A stretch of DNA of 64,000 nucleotides from Paraphaeosphaeria minitans. Lineage: Eukaryota; Ascomycota; Dothideomycetes; Pleosporales; Didymosphaeriaceae. Position 1 is the first letter of the stretch; each line of letters begins with the position of its first letter. The notes beneath the pieces are model-generated. The model made no database searches. It was not told the DNA's origin and was given only the letters and a program-made list of their open reading frames with translations. Below are positions 59,514-64,000 of this stretch, piece after piece. Location: assembly GCA_015832175.1 (NCBI GenBank), contig WJXW01000004.1, positions 372,001 to 436,000 of the forward strand, in the 5' to 3' direction. Both the position numbers and the translations under genes were made by a program.

Positions 59514-62219
59514 AATAACTACACTAGTAGGCTATATAACATCCTAGCAGACAAGACAAAAGTCTTTAGAGAACTATACTATAGGCTAGGCATACTATAG
59601 GACTAGTATATAAACATCTTCCTAGGAATCCTTTCTAATCGTGCGAGTACCTACTACCTACATAATATTAGACTAGGACTTCTATAGAATAAATTATATA
59701 ATAGACTAAACAGGCACTTTAACACTAGTGTTAATTATAATTAGTACTAAATAGACTAGACTACTCTTACCTTTAAACGCTATAAAAGGGATAATCTAGC
59801 TACTATATTGTATAAGGCCTTAGAAGTAATAATTAATAAGCTTATTTTAGCCTAAAGGGCTCTTAGACAAGACTTTAGTAGTAAACTATAACTATAGACT
59901 ACTATTATATAAGTATACTATAGCTATCCTAACCTTAAATAAGCTATATTTAACCCTAAAAATATAGTAGAAGGCCTACTTAGCAACCTTTATACGTTAC
60001 TCTAAGTTACTAAAGATAGGAAGAAGTTATAGTTCTTCTAAAATAGTAAAGAGGTGTAGTAAACTAATTAATAATATAATAATTCTAATCACATAAGAGA
60101 ATCTAGCCCCTCTAGAGGTAGATTAACCTTTAGACTAAAAGAAAGGGGTAACTTTAGAAGTTTAAGCTCTTGTATAAAGTAGAAATACTTTATATACTAT
60201 AAAGAAGGGTACTAGTCTACTAACTATCTACTAAGAGATACCTAGCGAGCTAGAAGGTAATATATATTATTATACACTAACTTCTATACATATAAACCCT
60301 CTACTATAGATATATAAGTATATATCTTTAACTTTAAAAAAGAGCTAGAGGAAGAAAACTATTATATAAAAGAGAAGAAAGATAAATAAAACTAATAAAG
60401 TAATAAAAAAGAAGTATAAAAGGCTACCTTATACCTTATTTTTACTACCTACCTTTATCGTATAACTAGCAAAGACATCTAACATAGTAAGAATAATAAG
60501 AATATAGAGAAACCTACACAACTATTTACTCTAGCTAGTTAGTATTATACAAAGTACTAAGGAGAACTCTAGGATATAGGTACTATATAAGTGTCTATAG
60601 TAGGAAAGGACTAGCTTACTACCTACTTACATAAAAACCTAACTACTAAAGTAGACTAGTTACTAGGATCTACTAATATTAGCTTTAGAGGATAGGGTTC
60701 CTAGACATCTCTAAACACTATATAAATTACTAACCCTATAGGAATAGTAACTTACTATATCCTTAACTCCCTAACACTATTCCTACTATTACTAGCAGAT
60801 ACTAATAGACTTAGGGTATACTTTAATAATATCCTAAATATTATTGTACAAAGGAATAGTACAACAGTCCTAGTTATATAAAAGTAGGGTTACCTCTTCT
60901 TTAACTTTAGTAATAAGGAATTAGCTCTCTTCTTTACAGAGATAGAACTCTAACGCCTATACTACTATTTTAGACACCCTTAGATAGAAAAACTATATAA
61001 GCTTCTTACTTAGGTAGGGTATAAAGTAGAGAGCTCTATACTAGAAAAAGTAAGGAAGTTCTATTACTACTACTAGTTATATAACTAAGCGCTAAGACGC
61101 TTTAAGTTTTCTATCTAAAATAACTTATACTTTAACTATAAGATTATTATTAATATTGTACAAATTAGTAAAAAGGATATCTAATATATTATTAATATAG
61201 ACATATCCTTTTAAGTAGCCTAATTCCTAAGATTAATAACTATATAAGATACTTAGAATGCCTTAATAAGATGCTAGATTAATATATACTAAGGCTTACT
61301 AGATTATATTATCTATAACCTAGAAACTAACTTCGCTTTTAATAAGTTTTAGAATTATATAAAGATAGTTAGGGTAGAATGTAGGTAAATACTAGTAGAG
61401 GCACACTAGGCTATAGGCAAGATTAAAAGAGTATATACACTACTACGCCAAGTGTATAATATTCTAAGAGCTAAGATTTACAGTTATATAGATAATAAGA
61501 CAGTGCTATAGATAGTAGTAAAGGCACTAAATAACACAGCTAGGCCTAATAGTATAGTACCTACCCTCCTAGTCTTTAGTGCCTACCTAAAGATTAATAA
61601 GAACTCTCTACCCTTACTAGAACTAATTACTTAAGCTAATGCAGTTTAGAAAGTAATAAAAATACTTAAAAAGGATAAAGCTAAAGTTAAAGTTACTTAT
61701 ATAATTAACACTAGGAATAGCCTATTATTACATAAAACCTTTATACTTCTACTAGGCTCTAAAGTTATAGCTTAGAGGGAAAAGAAGAGATAGTAAGGAC
61801 TATATAAGATTAAGAGTATTAAAGGAAGAGACATTATTCTAGAGCTTAAAAATAGACCTCTAAAACTGTGTTATATATAGGTTAAACTATACTATCGCGT
61901 AACTAAAGAGAGTATATAGGAACTATAGAATATAGATGCTCCTATAGCTGCACGAATTAAAGCTCTAAAGCTAAGGCTAAGTGGAAGACTTAGGAAGAAC
62001 TAAACTACTATAGTTATATAATTAGGTAAAGCTTAACAAAGATTAGGAAGACTAAACACCTAGTTTATTACTTAAAAAGAAAAAGATAACTTTAAGCTTA
62101 CACTAAAGCTTTATATAAATAGTGTTATTACTACACCTAGCTAGCCCTTTAAAGAATTAGATATGGCAGAAATAAATACCTTTATTACTAATAGTACTTT
62201 TAAAATCTTATCGTATAAC
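59514..62219 (+). mobile_element. C2 truncated Ty1/Copia copy, same family as C1
   Basis: Plus-strand copy of the Copia family, truncated on the left exactly at the end of LTR C and on the right by G6. Runs from gag (59514-60500) through protease to integrase (about 60900-62000: zinc region, catalytic core, conserved ALNNTA stretch near 61530) and ends at the start of RT. No LTR of its own in the window. RIP-inactivated. Confidence 0.85.
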
Positions 62220-64000
62220 TATTAGAACCCTGGGTACCTGGCTGGGCGCTAGGATAGTAAGGGCCAGCTGGATACAGGTGGAGATCACCTAATCTAAGGC
62301 TATATAGTTCTATTACTAATAGAGTAATCTAGTAGCGATTTGTCTATCCTCTATCCTACATCCTACTATACAATCCACTATTATTTCACATCTAAAGCTA
62401 AAGCTATATTGCTCGTGCCTAACTCCTAACATTTAAATCACTTACTATATATACGAGTAGTTTAGTTTTAAAAAGCTTCTACTTGTAATAACTAGGCTAT
62501 AATAGTAGACACTTTATAGCTTATATGCTCTCGTATCTAATACTAGGACGCTTAGGAGCCTATAAGAGGGGAATCTTTATATTTAAGCCTATCTCCTATA
62601 CTAAGTAAGCTAGAGGACTAGCGTGCTCCTCTTCCTATATATTAAAGTTAGTCTACGCCTAGACGCGCTAGAGAGGGCTAAGTTAGGACACCTTTAGATA
62701 TTAAAGATAATTCTTCTAGCACTATCTTTAAATAGCTTAAGAAAGCTAAACAATAGCTTAAAGAAAGAAGGAATATAGCTAAACTTAATAGAATTAACTA
62801 GATAAGATAATAATAGGAGGTAAGAGATACTTAAGCCCTATATAAGCCTATAAGAGATCTTACTAAAACGTAGAATCCCCTTAAGATATCTTTATTATAA
62901 CCTTTATAAAAGTAGCTGCATAAATATACCTAAAAAGACTAATAGGAGTTTAATTATTAAAGAGATAACTATAAGCTCTATTTCTAGTCCTTAAAGGACT
63001 ACTTTGTAGATAAGGACCTTAAAGTCACTTACGCCCTCTAGTATATATTAGATGTCTACTGTATAGTATAGAAAACTAAAGTTTAAGCCTAGTTATTAAC
63101 AGACCCTAACTAGTTACCTACTTAGGCTAACCTAAAGGATAAGATACTAGAAGCTTTAGGATCTTTTAAAGAAAGGCGCTAGTTAGCGTATAATTAGCTT
63201 AAGAGATGCTAATAGAGACTAAATTAGAGCCTATTAGAGCTATTAGATTATTTATAAAGTTACTAGAAGAAGCTAGGAACAATAGACCTTAAATAATAAA
63301 AGCTAGAATACGTAGGATTACTCCTACCTTCTATTTAATAGTAGCTATAAGTAATCCCCTTAGGGCTCTAAGTTATAGTTATAGATATTAAACTTTAGGC
63401 TTTAATTATTTATTAAATAGATAAGCTAAATTAAAGATTCTTAGCTCCTAACCTACACTTAAAGGGTGTGGAACATTAACGCCTAGAGTAACTAGATTCT
63501 AGAGGGGACGAAAAACCCTAAAAGGCAGTTAAGAGACTAAAAAAGTAGGGTAATAGCACTAAAAGTCTTAAGTTAGCACTATCTAGCACTAGACTACTAG
63601 TAACTAATACTTCTTACTAGCATTATAAAAGGCTAGGCTACTTAAGACCTAATTACCCTATTCTAGATAAGCTAGCTGCACCTAGAACCTAAAATACCTA
63701 GTCTATATATAATAGGGAATAGAGTGTAGGAAAAGGTAGGGGATAAAAGGAGTAGTAGCTACTCTTACCGCCTATATATTAATAGTTATAAGGCACCTTA
63801 ACAAAGTCCTAAAGGTAAAATAGTTAGGATCTCCTTTTAACTAGCTTTATGCCTAGCTAAGGGGAATACTTATTCTCTTAGCTAGAGTTAAAAAGAATAC
63901 TATTAACGCCTTAGTAAATTCTGCTTTAGTATTAAACCTCCTTTTACTATAAAAGGCGAAAGAGTAGGGGGTTAACGTTAAACTATTAATAGGGTTGCCC
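62220..64000 (+). mobile_element. G6: 5' part of another LTR retrotransposon (runs off the window)
   Basis: Begins TATTAGAACCCTGGGTACC exactly where the Copia C2 frame stops; preceding five bases ATAAC are a candidate TSD. The first ~30 bp are less AT-rich. The LTR end is not certain. From about 62690 a gag-like frame appears. Unrelated in sequence to the G1-G5 LTRs. Confidence 0.65.
62690..63440 (+). pseudogene. G6 gag-like frame, RIP-inactivated
   Basis: One frame with RIP-type stops, Gln/Lys-rich: YFVDKDLKVTYAL, then ANLKDKILEALGSFKERR, LLELLDYLQSY and LEYVGLLLPSIQ, typical of a retrotransposon capsid (gag) fold. No zinc knuckle identified within the window. Confidence 0.55.

Noticed and set aside
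18541..64000. Centromere or telomere-proximal region
   Set aside because: AT-rich nested repeats are compatible with a pericentromere, but no telomere repeat or centromere-specific signal can be read from sequence alone.

Overview
This window comes from a filamentous ascomycete, most likely a Dothideomycete of the Pleosporales type. That placement is inferred from gene content, from 50-65 bp introns with GT..AG ends (several with a CTAAT-type branch point), and from repeat-induced point mutation (RIP, CpA to TpA). It has two compartments. Positions 1 to about 18,540 are a balanced-composition, gene-bearing region. About 18,540 to 64,000 is an AT-rich block of RIP-mutated LTR retrotransposons with no intact gene that I can support.

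Gene compartment, left to right: the 5' end of an amino-acid permease (minus, cut by the window edge); a Rho1 guanine-nucleotide exchange factor of the ROM1/ROM2 type (minus, two exons); a small AT-rich island at 8.7-9.07 kb; a decayed protein-kinase-like gene (plus); a U2 spliceosomal snRNA gene (minus) with its TATA box; a 14-bp minisatellite; a dihydroxyacetone kinase (minus, three exons); the chitin synthase export chaperone CHS7 (minus, two exons); and an unrecognised small gene (plus, two exons) that is the last gene before the AT-rich block. ROM2 and CHS7 both act in cell-wall construction (Rho1/glucan signalling and chitin synthase export), but nothing indicates co-regulation.

AT-rich compartment: I could resolve it as nested LTR elements using exact 5-bp target-site duplications (TSDs). 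The outer unit is a chromodomain Ty3/Gypsy element G1 (18866-59513, plus). Inside it sit Gypsy G2 (21447-28163, TSD ATATC) and a Ty1/Copia element C1 (29577-56847, minus, TSD ATAAT). C1 in turn carries Gypsy G5 (32775-39357, minus, TSD TAGGT), G3 (40841-47560, plus, TSD AGACA) and G4 (48508-55227, plus, TSD GTAGG). To the right lies a truncated second copy of the same Copia family, C2 (59514-62219, plus), cut by the start of a further LTR element, G6 (62220 to window end).

The most interesting point is the organisation of the Gypsy family. All copies share gag, pol and the last 205 nt of the LTR from a TATATA motif onward. Three different U3 segments occur (206, 251 and 226 nt; LTR types A, B, C). 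Each U3 type travels with a different antisense reading frame, Cys-rich with a coiled coil where I read it, lying between pol and the 3' LTR. The antisense gene plus U3 therefore looks like an exchangeable 3' cassette. G1 has a type-A LTR on the left and type-C on the right with no matching TSD, so it is best read as a recombinant of two elements.
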